DNA of 64,000 nt from WHSW01 sp033856255 (GTDB lineage Bacteria; Actinomycetota; Thermoleophilia; Solirubrobacterales; 70-9). This document shows positions 18,023 through 26,062 of the stretch, piece by piece (the stretch's first letter is position 1; every line of letters starts with the position of its first letter). The DNA is taken from NCBI GenBank assembly GCA_033856255.1, contig JAWVFH010000010.1, positions 19,691-83,690 on the forward strand. Direction: 5' to 3'. Below the pieces are notes generated by a model, which was not told the origin of the DNA, did not search any database, and worked only from the letters and a program-made list of their open reading frames with translations. The translations under genes and the position numbers were made by a program.

Positions 18023-19122
18023 TCCGCGGGCGGCTGATCGCGGGCGGCCTGGCCGGGTCGCTCGCGCTCGCCGTGCTGCCGGCGGGGGCGCCGGCGGCGC
18101 CGCGGGGATTCTTCGGGGTGATGCCGCAGGGGCCGCTGAGCGCGGACGACTACGCCGGGATGGGCGCCGCCGGCGTCGGCACGCTGCGCCTGCAGCTCTC
18201 CTGGGCCGCGATCGACGCCGGCCCGGCCGCCGGCGGCTACGACTGGTCGGACGCCGACGCGGTCGTCGCGGGCGCGGCGCGCAACCGGATCCGGGCGCTG
18301 CCGGTGGTCACCGGCACCCCCGCCTGGGTGATCGCCCTCGACGGCCGGCGCTGCGGCCGCCGCGGCTGCCCGCCGTTCGCGCCGACGGGCAGCGCGGCGC
18401 TCGCCGCCTGGCGCGCCTTCCTCACCGCCGCCGTCGACCGCTACGGCCCGGCCGGCGCGTTCTGGGCCGACAACCCGTCGCTGCCGCAGCTGCCGGTCCG
18501 CGTCTGGCAGGTCTGGAACGAGCAGAACTCGCCCAGCTACTGGGAGCCGAGGCCCGACGTGGACGCCTACGCGCGACTGCTGGACGCCGCCCACGAGGCG
18601 ATCACGCAGCGCGATCCGGAGGCGAAGTTGATCCTCGGCGGCATGTTCGCCACGCCGCTCGGAGGCCTTGGGCCCGCGATCACGGCGGCGCGCTTTCTCG
18701 CTCGCCTCTATCGCCACCGCGGGGCCAGGCGAGACTTCGACGGCGTCGCCGCGCACCCCTACGCTGCAAAGCTCTCTGGCGTGCGCGAGCAGATCAACCT
18801 CCTGCGCGATCGCATGGACGCCGCCGGCGACGAGCGGGCGGGGCTCTGGATCACCGAGCTGGGCTGGGCCTCGGGCGGCGCACCGAACCCGCTCAACCGC
18901 GGCCTCGACGGCCAGGCGAGCCGACTCCGCCAGGCCTTCGCCTACCTGCTCCGCAAGCGTCGCGCCCTGCGGATCGAGAACGTCACCTGGTACTCGTGGC
19001 GCGACGATCCCGGCGTCCTCGCCGGCCGCTGCGCCTGGTGCCCGGACTCCGGCCTCCTGAACGCCGACGGCACGGCGAAACCGTCCCTCGGCGTCTTCGC
19101 GGAGTTCGCCCATGCGGACTGA
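18019..19122 (+). CDS. Secreted GH-A clan glycosidase, PslG-like, paralogue 2
   Basis: 367 residues. GTG at 18019 overlaps the preceding stop. Signal peptide to about residue 27, then GFFGVMPQ. Acid/base Glu168 in WNEQN, nucleophile Glu280 in ITELGW, AAHPYA near 246, Cys112/Cys117 pair and a CAWC motif near the C-terminus. The 112-residue gap between the two glutamates matches its sisters and the beta-4/beta-7 spacing of clan GH-A. The exact GH family (39, 5 or other) cannot be set by eye. Confidence 0.78.
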   Translation: MIRGRLIAGGLAGSLALAVLPAGAPAAPRGFFGVMPQGPLSADDYAGMGAAGVGTLRLQLSWAAIDAGPAAGGYDWSDADAVVAGAARNRIRALPVVTGTPAWVIALDGRRCGRRGCPPFAPTGSAALAAWRAFLTAAVDRYGPAGAFWADNPSLPQLPVRVWQVWNEQNSPSYWEPRPDVDAYARLLDAAHEAITQRDPEAKLILGGMFATPLGGLGPAITAARFLARLYRHRGARRDFDGVAAHPYAAKLSGVREQINLLRDRMDAAGDERAGLWITELGWASGGAPNPLNRGLDGQASRLRQAFAYLLRKRRALRIENVTWYSWRDDPGVLAGRCAWCPDSGLLNADGTAKPSLGVFAEFAHAD

Positions 19123-20248
19123 GCGAGCCCGGCGCCGCGCCCTCGCCCTCGCCGTCCCGGTCGCGCTCGGGCTGGCGCTTGGACTCTGGCCCGGCTCGGG
19201 CGCCGTCGCCGACGGCCCGGTCTCCGTGGTCCCGAGGTCGTTCTACGGGGTCGCTCCGCAGAACACGCTGACCGCCGCCGACGTCGACCGGATGGCGCAG
19301 GGACGCCTGGGAACGGTGAGGGTGTTCGTGAACTGGGCCGCGATCGACCCGACCAGCAGCGACGACGACAACTGGTCGACGATCGATCCGATCGTCGAGG
19401 CGGCGGCGGCCGACGGACTCACCGTCACGCCGTTCGTCTTCGGGACCCCGGAATGGGTCGCCCGGGACCTCGACCATCGCGCCTGCTCGCCGAGCACTTG
19501 CGGGCTCTTCGCGCCGGCGGGACAGCTCGCCCTCGAGCAGTGGAAGCGCTTTCTCGTCGAGGCGGTCGAGCGCTACGGGCCCGGCGGCGAGTTCTTCGCC
19601 GACCGCCCCTACCTCCCCTACCAGCCGATCACGGTGTGGCAGCTGTGGAACGAGCAGAACTCACAGACGTTCTACCGGCCGAAGCCCGACGTCAACTCCT
19701 ACGCCACCCTGGTCAGGTCGGGGACCGACGCTGTGCACTCGGTGGACCCGGATGCCAGAATCCTCCTAGGCGGCATGTTTGGCAGCCCGGGCGGCGAGGA
19801 CGAGCCGAAGCTGTTCGCGTGGAACTACCTGCGCAGGCTCTACGAGATCCCGGGGATCGCCGATCAATTCGACGGCGTCGCCGTGCACCCCTACGCGGCG
19901 CGGATGAGCAAGGTGATCGAGCAGGTGAAGCTGATGCACAAGGAGATCGTCAGGGCCCACGACCCGGCCGAGATGTGGATCACGGAGGTCGGCTGGTCCT
20001 CGGGTACGGGCGGGAACCCGCTGGAGCGCGGCAAGAAGGGGCAGGCCAGCCGCCTGCGCGAGGCGATGACCTGGTTCATCGGTCACGAGGCCGCCTACAG
20101 GATCGAGAACGTGACCTGGTTCGCGTGGCGCGACCTGGCGGGCAAGCCGATCTGCCAGTGGTGCGCGAACGCCGGCCTGTTCGAGGCCGGCGCGCTGACC
20201 CCGAAGCCGGCCTGGAGGGCCCTGATGCTCTACACCGGCGGCAGCTGA
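19112..20248 (+). CDS. Secreted GH-A clan glycosidase, PslG-like, paralogue 3
   Basis: 378 residues. The ATG at 19112 lies inside the end of paralogue 2 (11-base overlap). Signal peptide with Arg-rich start and LALAVPVALG core, then SFYGVAPQ. Acid/base Glu181 (WNEQN), nucleophile Glu292 (ITEVGW), VAVHPYA near 258, Cys125/Cys130 pair and CQWC near the end. Intact active site. Third of four tandem copies on one likely mRNA. Confidence 0.78.
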   Translation: MRTERARRRALALAVPVALGLALGLWPGSGAVADGPVSVVPRSFYGVAPQNTLTAADVDRMAQGRLGTVRVFVNWAAIDPTSSDDDNWSTIDPIVEAAAADGLTVTPFVFGTPEWVARDLDHRACSPSTCGLFAPAGQLALEQWKRFLVEAVERYGPGGEFFADRPYLPYQPITVWQLWNEQNSQTFYRPKPDVNSYATLVRSGTDAVHSVDPDARILLGGMFGSPGGEDEPKLFAWNYLRRLYEIPGIADQFDGVAVHPYAARMSKVIEQVKLMHKEIVRAHDPAEMWITEVGWSSGTGGNPLERGKKGQASRLREAMTWFIGHEAAYRIENVTWFAWRDLAGKPICQWCANAGLFEAGALTPKPAWRALMLYTGGS

Positions 20249-20252
20249 TCCG

Positions 20253-21383
20253 GTGCCGATGAGGTCGCTTTTCGCCGCGGTCACCGCCGCGGGCATCCTC
20301 GCTCTCGCCGTCGTCGCCGCGGGCTGCGGCGAGTCCACCGGCGGCGTCGAACCACCACCGCCGCCGCCGCAGGCGCCGCGCGACTTCTTCGGCGTCGTCC
20401 CGCAGGGCCTGCTCAACGAGGCCGACCTCAACCGGATGGCCGAGGGCCGGGTGGGGACGATCCGTCTGGTGATTCCGTGGGGAACGCTCGATCCCTCGGC
20501 GAAGCCCGACGAGGGCGACTTCTCGACCATCGACCCGATCGTGCTGCAGGCCGCCGAGCACGGGATCCGCCTCCTGCCGACGATCTACGGGACCCCGGAC
20601 TGGGTCGCCGAGGAGCTCGACCATCGCTCCTGCGCGCCCACCTGCGCCTCCTTCGCCCCTCGCTCGCCGGCGGCGCTGGCGGCCTGGGCGGCGTTCCTCG
20701 GCGAGCTCGTCGATCGGTACGGCCCGAATGGCACGATCTGGGGCCAGCACCCGGAGGTGACCCCGAAGCCGGTCCGCGCCTGGCAGATCTGGAACGAGCA
20801 GAACTCGCCGACCTTCTACCAGCCGGCCGTCGATCCGGCGTCCTACGCCGCGCTGCTGAAGGCCGCCTCGACCGCGATCACGGACCGCGACCAGGGCGCC
20901 GAGGTGATCCTGGGCGGCATGTTCGGCACCCCGCCGCCCGGCGAGCCCGCCTGGGACTTCCTGCGCCAGCTCTACTCGATCGACGACACGCGCGACTACT
21001 TCGACGCCGTCGCCGCCCACCCCTACGCCGCCCGGGAGGTCGGAATCGAGCCCCAGGTCCGGAAGCTTCGCGACGAGATCGTGCGGGCCGGGGACCGGGA
21101 CGCCGGGATCTGGATCACCGAGGTCGGCTCGTCCTCCGACACCGGCCCCAACCCGCTCGAGCTCGGGCCCGACGGTCAGGCCGACCAGCTGCGCGAGGCC
21201 TTCGATTTCTTCCTCCGCCACCGCGTCGCCTGGAACATCGAGGGCGTCACCTGGTACTCGTGGCGCGACTCGAGCGACCCGAACCAATGTGACTGGTGCC
21301 CCGGCTCGGGCCTGTTCGAGGAGGACTCGCTGACCCCGAAGCCGGCCTGGAAGGCGTTCGCCTCCTTCACCGGCGGGTCCTAG
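20253..21383 (+). CDS. GH-A clan glycosidase lipoprotein, PslG-like, paralogue 4
   Basis: 376 residues from GTG 20253; an ATG two codons later at 20259 is an equal alternative. Unlike its sisters it has a clear lipobox (VVAAGC, Cys25), then a Pro-rich spacer, so it should be tethered to the membrane. Acid/base Glu182 (WNEQN), nucleophile Glu290 in ITEVGS, where the Trp after Gly found in all other copies is Ser. Cys127/Cys131 pair and CDWC are kept. It ends four bases before the convergent sulfur-carrier gene. Confidence 0.78.
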   Translation: MPMRSLFAAVTAAGILALAVVAAGCGESTGGVEPPPPPPQAPRDFFGVVPQGLLNEADLNRMAEGRVGTIRLVIPWGTLDPSAKPDEGDFSTIDPIVLQAAEHGIRLLPTIYGTPDWVAEELDHRSCAPTCASFAPRSPAALAAWAAFLGELVDRYGPNGTIWGQHPEVTPKPVRAWQIWNEQNSPTFYQPAVDPASYAALLKAASTAITDRDQGAEVILGGMFGTPPPGEPAWDFLRQLYSIDDTRDYFDAVAAHPYAAREVGIEPQVRKLRDEIVRAGDRDAGIWITEVGSSSDTGPNPLELGPDGQADQLREAFDFFLRHRVAWNIEGVTWYSWRDSSDPNQCDWCPGSGLFEEDSLTPKPAWKAFASFTGGS

Positions 21384-21387
21384 GTGA

Positions 21388-21669
21388 TCAGAGGCCCGCG
21401 CCGCCGGCCATCGCCGGCAGGATGACGACCGTGTCGGCGTCCGAGACGGGGGTCTCGAGCCCGTCGAGCACCCGCACGTCCTCGTCGTTGAGGTAGACGT
21501 TGACGTAGCGGTTCAGCGCGCCGTCGGCGCCGAACAGCTGATCGCGGGTCTCGGGGTGCAACTCGGCCAGCGCCGTCAACACCTCGCCCACCGTCTCGCC
21601 GGCGGCCGCGACCTCCGACTCGCCGTCGGTGCGCGCGCGCAGGACCGGGGGGATCTTCACGTTCGGCAT
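21388..21669 (-). CDS. MoaD/ThiS/CysO-type sulfur carrier with extended C-terminus
   Basis: 93 residues from ATG 21669, a beta-grasp ubiquitin-like protein. ETVGEVLTALAELHPETRDQLF and NVYLNDEDVRVLDGLETPV, then DTVVILPAMAGG, match CysO-type carriers, which receive sulfur as a C-terminal thiocarboxylate for cysteine or cofactor synthesis. The functional Gly-Gly is not terminal here: it is followed by Ala-Gly-Leu before the stop, so proteolytic trimming would be needed first. The E1-like activator lies just upstream on the same strand, 29 bases away. Confidence 0.85.
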   Translation of the reverse strand: MPNVKIPPVLRARTDGESEVAAAGETVGEVLTALAELHPETRDQLFGADGALNRYVNVYLNDEDVRVLDGLETPVSDADTVVILPAMAGGAGL

Positions 21670-21698
21670 CGAGCGAAAACCTACCGGGGCGACGTGCC

Positions 21699-22862
21699 CT
21701 AGACGACCGCGGGCGTTTCCTCGCGCGCCGGGGCGCCGCAGAAGAGCTCGTAGTCGGGGAACTTGCCCATCTCCGAGGGCTCGATCTCGGGCGCGTGCTC
21801 GCCGCAGATCGGGCACTCGGGGTCGCGCTTCACCTTCAGCTCGGTGAACCGGGTGCCGAGCGACTCGTAGAGCAGCAGGCGGCCGACCAGCGGCTCGCCG
21901 ATCCCGGCGACCAGCTTGATCACCTCGTTGGCCTGCAGCAGGCCCATCACGCCGGCCATCACCCCGAGCACGCCGTTGGCGCCGCAGCTCGGGGCCAGCT
22001 CAGGCGGCGGCGGCACCGGGTAGAGGCAGCGGTAGCACGGGCCCTCGAACGGGACGAAGGTCGAGATCTGGCCGTCGAAGCCGAGGATCGACGCCGAGAC
22101 GACGGGCTTTCGCAGCCGGACCGAGGCGTCGTTGAGCAGGTAGCGGGTGGGGAAGTTGTCGGCGCCGTCGACGATCACGTCGTAGGGCTCGATCAGCTCG
22201 AGGATGTTCGAGGAGTCGAGGCGCGTGTTGTGCTCGATCACGTCGACGTCGGGGTTGAGCGCCTCGATGGTGATCCGCGCCGAGGCGGTCTTCGCGATCC
22301 CGACCCGCTCGGTGTTGTGGATCACCTGGCGCTGCAGGTTCGACTCGTCGACGACGTCGTCGTCGATGATCCCGATCGTGCCGATCCCGGCCGCGGCGAG
22401 GTAGAGCGCCGTCGGGGCGCCGAGGCCGCCGGCGCCGAGCAGGAGCACCTTCGAGTTCAGCATCTTCAGCTGGCCCTCGACCCCGACCTCGGGCAGCAGG
22501 GTGTGGCGCGAGTAACGATTGCGCTGCTCGCGGCTCAGCCCGGAGGCGTTGACGGTCGGCAGTCCGGCGTTCTCCCAGGCGACGATCCCGCCCTCGACCA
22601 CGCCGACGTCCTCGTAGCCGAGCGTGGCGAGCTCCGCCGCCATCTTCGCGGAGCGGTTGTCGGTGCGGCAGTGCAGGAGGATCCGCTCGGAGGTGTCGGG
22701 CGCCACCTCGTCGAGGCGCTCGACCAGCTCACCCTGGGGCACGAGCACGGCCGCCTCGAGGTGCGACTCGTCCCACTCGTTCGGCTCGCGGACGTCGATC
22801 AGCTTCGTGCCCGCCTCGATCTCCCGACGGGCGCTCTCCAGATCAACCATCTCAACCGGCAT
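21699..22862 (-). CDS. Rhodanese-E1-like sulfurtransferase/adenylyltransferase (MoeZ-like, swapped domains)
   Basis: 387 residues. An N-terminal rhodanese domain (LIDVREPNEW, active-site Cys65 in LHCRTDNRSAKMA, GGIVAWENAG) precedes a ThiF/MoeB E1-like domain (SRHTLLPEVG, GAGGLGAP, DDDVVDESNLQRQ, DGADNFPTRYLLND) with zinc knuckles CYRC and CPIC and the loop Cys in SCGANGVLG. It should adenylate and sulfurate the carrier protein next door. Canonical MoeZ and MOCS3 carry the rhodanese at the C-terminus; here it is first. AGGAG at 22878-22874 supports ATG 22862. Confidence 0.88.
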   Translation of the reverse strand: MPVEMVDLESARREIEAGTKLIDVREPNEWDESHLEAAVLVPQGELVERLDEVAPDTSERILLHCRTDNRSAKMAAELATLGYEDVGVVEGGIVAWENAGLPTVNASGLSREQRNRYSRHTLLPEVGVEGQLKMLNSKVLLLGAGGLGAPTALYLAAAGIGTIGIIDDDVVDESNLQRQVIHNTERVGIAKTASARITIEALNPDVDVIEHNTRLDSSNILELIEPYDVIVDGADNFPTRYLLNDASVRLRKPVVSASILGFDGQISTFVPFEGPCYRCLYPVPPPPELAPSCGANGVLGVMAGVMGLLQANEVIKLVAGIGEPLVGRLLLYESLGTRFTELKVKRDPECPICGEHAPEIEPSEMGKFPDYELFCGAPAREETPAVV

Positions 22863-22933
22863 CTGCCCGAAAACTCCTAATTCCTATCCGGATTACAGGT
22901 GTTACTTCAGAAAGTGTAGCAACGGGGCAGAGA

Positions 22934-23059
22934 GGCAGGGCTGGGCAATGAGGGGCGGCTTTGTCGAGTTTGGGTCGGTATGCGACCCAAAGTCGCCAAT
23001 CGCCGGCATCCGCCCCGGGCCCACCCCCGGCGCCCACCCCTTATTGCTCGTTGTTGTTG
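22934..23059 (-). repeat. Dispersed hairpin repeat, copy 2, at the 3' end of a glycosyltransferase gene
   Basis: Second copy of the element at 8711-8860. It has a perfect 9-bp inner stem (22969-22977 with 22983-22991, loop GTATG) inside outer arms TTGTCGA and TCGCCAA with one mismatch. In copy 1 the outer arms are perfect and the inner ones imperfect. CAACAACAACGAGCA (23059-23045, minus) and GGGCTGGG (22938-22945) are shared. In this copy the repeat reaches into the gene and encodes its last residues (NNNEQ) and stop. Rest of the gap 22863-22933 is the leader of the sulfurtransferase gene. Confidence 0.5.
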
Positions 23060-23964
23060 GGGAGCTCCGGCACCGGCCGCGCCGACACCACGGCCTCGAC
23101 CGCCGCGCGGTCGCGGTCCGTGGCGCGGCGGAGGAGCCGCTTGGCGGTGAGCCGCAGGCGCAGGTTGGTGCGCAGGGCGAGCCACCCGAGCGTTTCGCGT
23201 CGCGGGCCGTAGGCGCGCCGTAGCGCGGCCCGCCAGTGCAGGGTGCCGGTCGGGCGCCAGCCCTCCCGCGAGCCGTAGACCCGGGTCGACGAGCCCTGGC
23301 CGTGGTGGACGATCCGGCAGGCGGCCGGGTCGAGCCAGGATCCGACGCCGGCGGCGGCCGCTCGCAGGCCCAGGTCGATGTCCTCTCCGAACATGTGCAG
23401 CGCCGGGTCGAACGGGCCGAGGCCGGCGAGGACGTCGGTCGGGCCGGCGATGCAGGCCCCGGTCAGCCAGCTCACCTCGGTGCGGCGGTCGAGCCGGTAG
23501 GGCTCGGTGTGGGCGCGCACGGCGCTCGGCTGCAGGGCACCCGGGACCACCGCCCGAACCCAGGGCCAGAGCCCGACCTCGGGGCCGCTCGCCGACGGCT
23601 GCACCGAGCCGTCCGCATTGAGGACGCGGGGGCCGACCAGCCCCCCGAGCTCGAGCGCCGCGGCGGCGAGCCGGTCGAGCCCGTCGTCGAGCAGCTCGGT
23701 GTCCGGGTTGAGCAGCACGCACGCCTCACCGCCGGCGAGCCCCACGCCGACGTTCGAGGCGGCGCCGAAGCCGAGGTTGCTGCCGAGCCGCTGGAAGCGC
23801 ACGGCTCCCCTCCACTCGCCCGCCGCCGCCTCCGGGTCGTCGCCGGAGGCGTTGTCGACGACGACCAGCTGCGGCTCGTGAGCCAGGTGGCGGTTCATCG
23901 TCGCCACCAGGGCGCGCAGGTGATCCGCGCACTCCCAGGTGACGACGACTACCGAGTACTTGAT
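23041..23964 (-). CDS. GT2 family glycosyltransferase, apparent non-canonical ATC start
   Basis: GT-A fold enzyme. The first canonical start (GTG 23907) would remove the first strand, yet the same frame upstream encodes SVVVVTWECADHLRALV, the expected GT2 N-terminus. No ATG, GTG or TTG exists there; an ATC at 23964 follows AGGGA (23978-23974) by nine bases. Other motifs: VVVDNASGDD, NLGFGAASNVG, VLLNPDTELLDDG (DxD), WLTGACIAG and HMFGEDIDLGLR (ED base), as in rhamnosyltransferases. It follows htpX on the same strand and ends in the hairpin repeat. Coordinates 23041-23907 are the conservative alternative. Confidence 0.75.
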   Translation of the reverse strand: MKYSVVVVTWECADHLRALVATMNRHLAHEPQLVVVDNASGDDPEAAAGEWRGAVRFQRLGSNLGFGAASNVGVGLAGGEACVLLNPDTELLDDGLDRLAAAALELGGLVGPRVLNADGSVQPSASGPEVGLWPWVRAVVPGALQPSAVRAHTEPYRLDRRTEVSWLTGACIAGPTDVLAGLGPFDPALHMFGEDIDLGLRAAAAGVGSWLDPAACRIVHHGQGSSTRVYGSREGWRPTGTLHWRAALRRAYGPRRETLGWLALRTNLRLRLTAKRLLRRATDRDRAAVEAVVSARPVPELPNNNEQ

Positions 23965-23977
23965 CGCGACTGGTTCC

Positions 23978-24838
23978 CTAGCCGAGCGACGGACGCATCT
24001 GGCGCAGTCGCCGGACGCGCTCCTCGATCGGGGGATGGGTCGAGAACAGCCCCGCGATCCCGCCGCCCTTGAACGGCTTCACGATGTAGAGCGGCTCGGT
24101 CGCCTGGTTGACCTGCATCGGCATCGCGGCCGCGCCCTCCTCGAGCCTCAGCAGCGCCGAGGCCAGCGACTCGGGGTTGCCGCAGAACTGCGCTCCAGTC
24201 GCGTCGGCCGCGTACTCGCGCTGGCGGGAGACCGCGAGCTGGATCAGCGAAGCGGCGATCGGGGCGAGCAGGACCATCGCCAGGCTCCCGATCAGCCCGA
24301 ACGGCGAATCGTCGTCGCCGCCGAACCAAAGCGCGAAGTAGGCCAGGTAGGTGATCATCGCGCCGATCGCCGAGGCGACCGACTGGGTGAGGATGTCGCG
24401 GTTGCTGATGTGGGCGAGCTCGTGCGAGATCACGCCGCGCAGCTCGTCCTCGGAGAGCAGCTTCGTGATCCCGCTGGTCACCGCGACCGCGGCGTGGTTG
24501 GGGCTGCGCCCGGTGGCGAACGCGTTCGGCTGCTCGGAGGGGATCATGAAGAGGCGCGGCATCGGCAGGCCGGCGCGGGTCGTCAGCTCGCGGACCATCT
24601 GGTAGATGCCCGGCGCCTCCTCCTCGGAGAGCGGCTTCGCCCGGGCGCTCGCGATCGCAATCTTGTCGCTGAACCAGAAGGCGACGAAGTTCATCGCCAG
24701 GGCGATCGCCAGGAAGATGGACGCGATCTGGATGCCGCCGATCGCGTAGCCGATCGCGATCATCAGGCCACCGAGCGTGGCCATCAGGATCGTCGTCCGC
24801 AGAGCAGCCGAGAAGTTCGACTTCCGAGTCGTTGTCAT
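23978..24838 (-). CDS. htpX: HtpX family membrane zinc metalloprotease
   Basis: 286 residues from ATG 24838 with AAGGAG just upstream. M48 membrane protease that degrades misfolded membrane proteins. Two N-terminal helices (about 14-55), then zinc site HELAH (His139, Glu140, His143) and third ligand Glu208 in QREYAADATGA, plus two more helices between them. FMIPSEQPNAFATGRSP is the family block. STHPPIEERVRRL closes it. An earlier in-frame start adds 24 residues without homology. Confidence 0.93.
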   Translation of the reverse strand: MTTTRKSNFSAALRTTILMATLGGLMIAIGYAIGGIQIASIFLAIALAMNFVAFWFSDKIAIASARAKPLSEEEAPGIYQMVRELTTRAGLPMPRLFMIPSEQPNAFATGRSPNHAAVAVTSGITKLLSEDELRGVISHELAHISNRDILTQSVASAIGAMITYLAYFALWFGGDDDSPFGLIGSLAMVLLAPIAASLIQLAVSRQREYAADATGAQFCGNPESLASALLRLEEGAAAMPMQVNQATEPLYIVKPFKGGGIAGLFSTHPPIEERVRRLRQMRPSLG

Positions 24839-25063
24839 TGCGGGGGTACTCCTTGATGCCTGCCCGGCTCTCAAGACGCAGGCGGCCGGACTTGAACCTG
24901 CAGTGGACATTCTGACGATGCCCGATCCTCACTACATGGGGGCTGGCCCCTATTTCGGCCTGGGGGTTACCCCGCTTTCCCCTGGCGCAACGCCGAACAC
25001 CCGCGGGCGGCACGCCGAACACCCGCGGGCGGCATACGCCGCCCTGCGCCCGATACTTACCCG
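24839..25063. promoter_or_regulatory. Divergent control region between htpX and a two-component system
   Basis: 225 bases without a gene. It holds the AAGGAG ribosome site of htpX, GGGG/CCCC mini-hairpins around 24938-24975, and a perfect tandem 22-bp repeat (24990-25011 and 25012-25033). It ends with a -10-like GATACT at 25052-25057 six bases before the kinase ATG. Confidence 0.5.
24990..25033. repeat. Tandem duplication of a 22-bp unit
   Basis: Two identical, directly adjacent 22-bp units, each with a CCGCGGGCGG core, upstream of the histidine kinase promoter. They could be paired regulator sites or a simple replication-slippage duplication. Confidence 0.7.
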
Positions 25064-26062
25064 ATGCGCCGCCGCGACCTCCTCACCCAGGTCCTGCTCG
25101 TCAACCTGCTGCTGGTGGTCGTCGCCGTCGTCACGGCGGTGATCGCCGCCAACCCGGGCGCCGACGTGTTCGATTCCCCGCAGTCGGGGATCGTGCTCGG
25201 GCTCGCGGTCGCGCTGACGATCCTCTTCAACGTGCTCCTGATCCAGCGGCGCTTCCAGCCGCTCGAGCGGCTCGTCGACCAGATGGAGCGCGCCGACCTC
25301 TCGCGCCCGGGCGCCAACCTGAGCGCCGGCCCCGACCCGGGCGGCCCGGAGGAGGTCGTGCGCCTGCACCAGGCGTTCAGGCGCATGCTCGAGCGGCTCG
25401 AGGCGGAGCGCCGGCGCACGTCGAGCGCCGTGCTCACCGCCCAGGAGGAGGAGCGCACCCGGGTCGCCCGCGATCTCCACGACGAGGTCAACCAGTCGCT
25501 GACCGGCCTGCTGTTGCGACTCGAGGCGACACGAGAGAAGGCCCCGCCCGAGCTCGCGGCCGAGCTCGCCGAGATCCGGGCGGTCGCCAACCAGGCGATG
25601 AAGGAGCTGCTGACGCTCGCCCGCCAGCTGCGCCCGACGGCGCTCGACGACCTCGGCCTGACGCCGGCGCTTGCCGGCAACGTGCGCGACCTGTCCCGCC
25701 AGGGCGCGATGGAGGCGAGCTTCCAGGCCGACCCCGCGCTCGGGGAGCTGCCGGCGGACGTGCAGCTGGTCGTCTACCGCGTCGCCCAGGAGGCCCTGTC
25801 CAACGCCGTCCGCCATTCGGGCGCCGAGCACGTGCAGGTGGAGCTGCAGCGGACCGGCAACCTGGTCGAGCTCAGCGTCGACGACGACGGGCGCGGCTTC
25901 AGCTTCGACCAGACCGGCCGCGGGCTGGGAATCGGGGGGATGCGCGAGCGCGCCCTGCTCGTCGGCGGCGAGTTCCGGATCGAGTCCCGGCAGGGCGTCG
26001 GCACAAGGGTTCGCCTGCTGGTGCCGATAGGTACAGGTGATGACTCCCAAGGTGAGGAATGA
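25064..26062 (+). CDS. NarL-family sensor histidine kinase
   Basis: 332 residues. Two membrane helices (about 7-30 and 43-61) enclose a short extracytoplasmic loop of roughly a dozen residues, then a HAMP-like segment (RRFQPLERLVDQMERAD), a HisKA_3 domain with the phospho-acceptor His139 in RVARDLHDEVNQSL, and an HATPase_c domain (QEALSNAVRHSGA N-box, VDDDGRGF G1, GLGIGGMRERA G2). With so little sensor domain it may read a membrane or intramembrane signal. Leaderless ATG. It overlaps the response regulator gene by 23 bases. Confidence 0.92.
   Translation: MRRRDLLTQVLLVNLLLVVVAVVTAVIAANPGADVFDSPQSGIVLGLAVALTILFNVLLIQRRFQPLERLVDQMERADLSRPGANLSAGPDPGGPEEVVRLHQAFRRMLERLEAERRRTSSAVLTAQEEERTRVARDLHDEVNQSLTGLLLRLEATREKAPPELAAELAEIRAVANQAMKELLTLARQLRPTALDDLGLTPALAGNVRDLSRQGAMEASFQADPALGELPADVQLVVYRVAQEALSNAVRHSGAEHVQVELQRTGNLVELSVDDDGRGFSFDQTGRGLGIGGMRERALLVGGEFRIESRQGVGTRVRLLVPIGTGDDSQGEE

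Noticed and set aside
24990..25033. CRISPR-like repeat
   Set aside because: Only two units, directly adjacent with no spacer, and no cas gene nearby.
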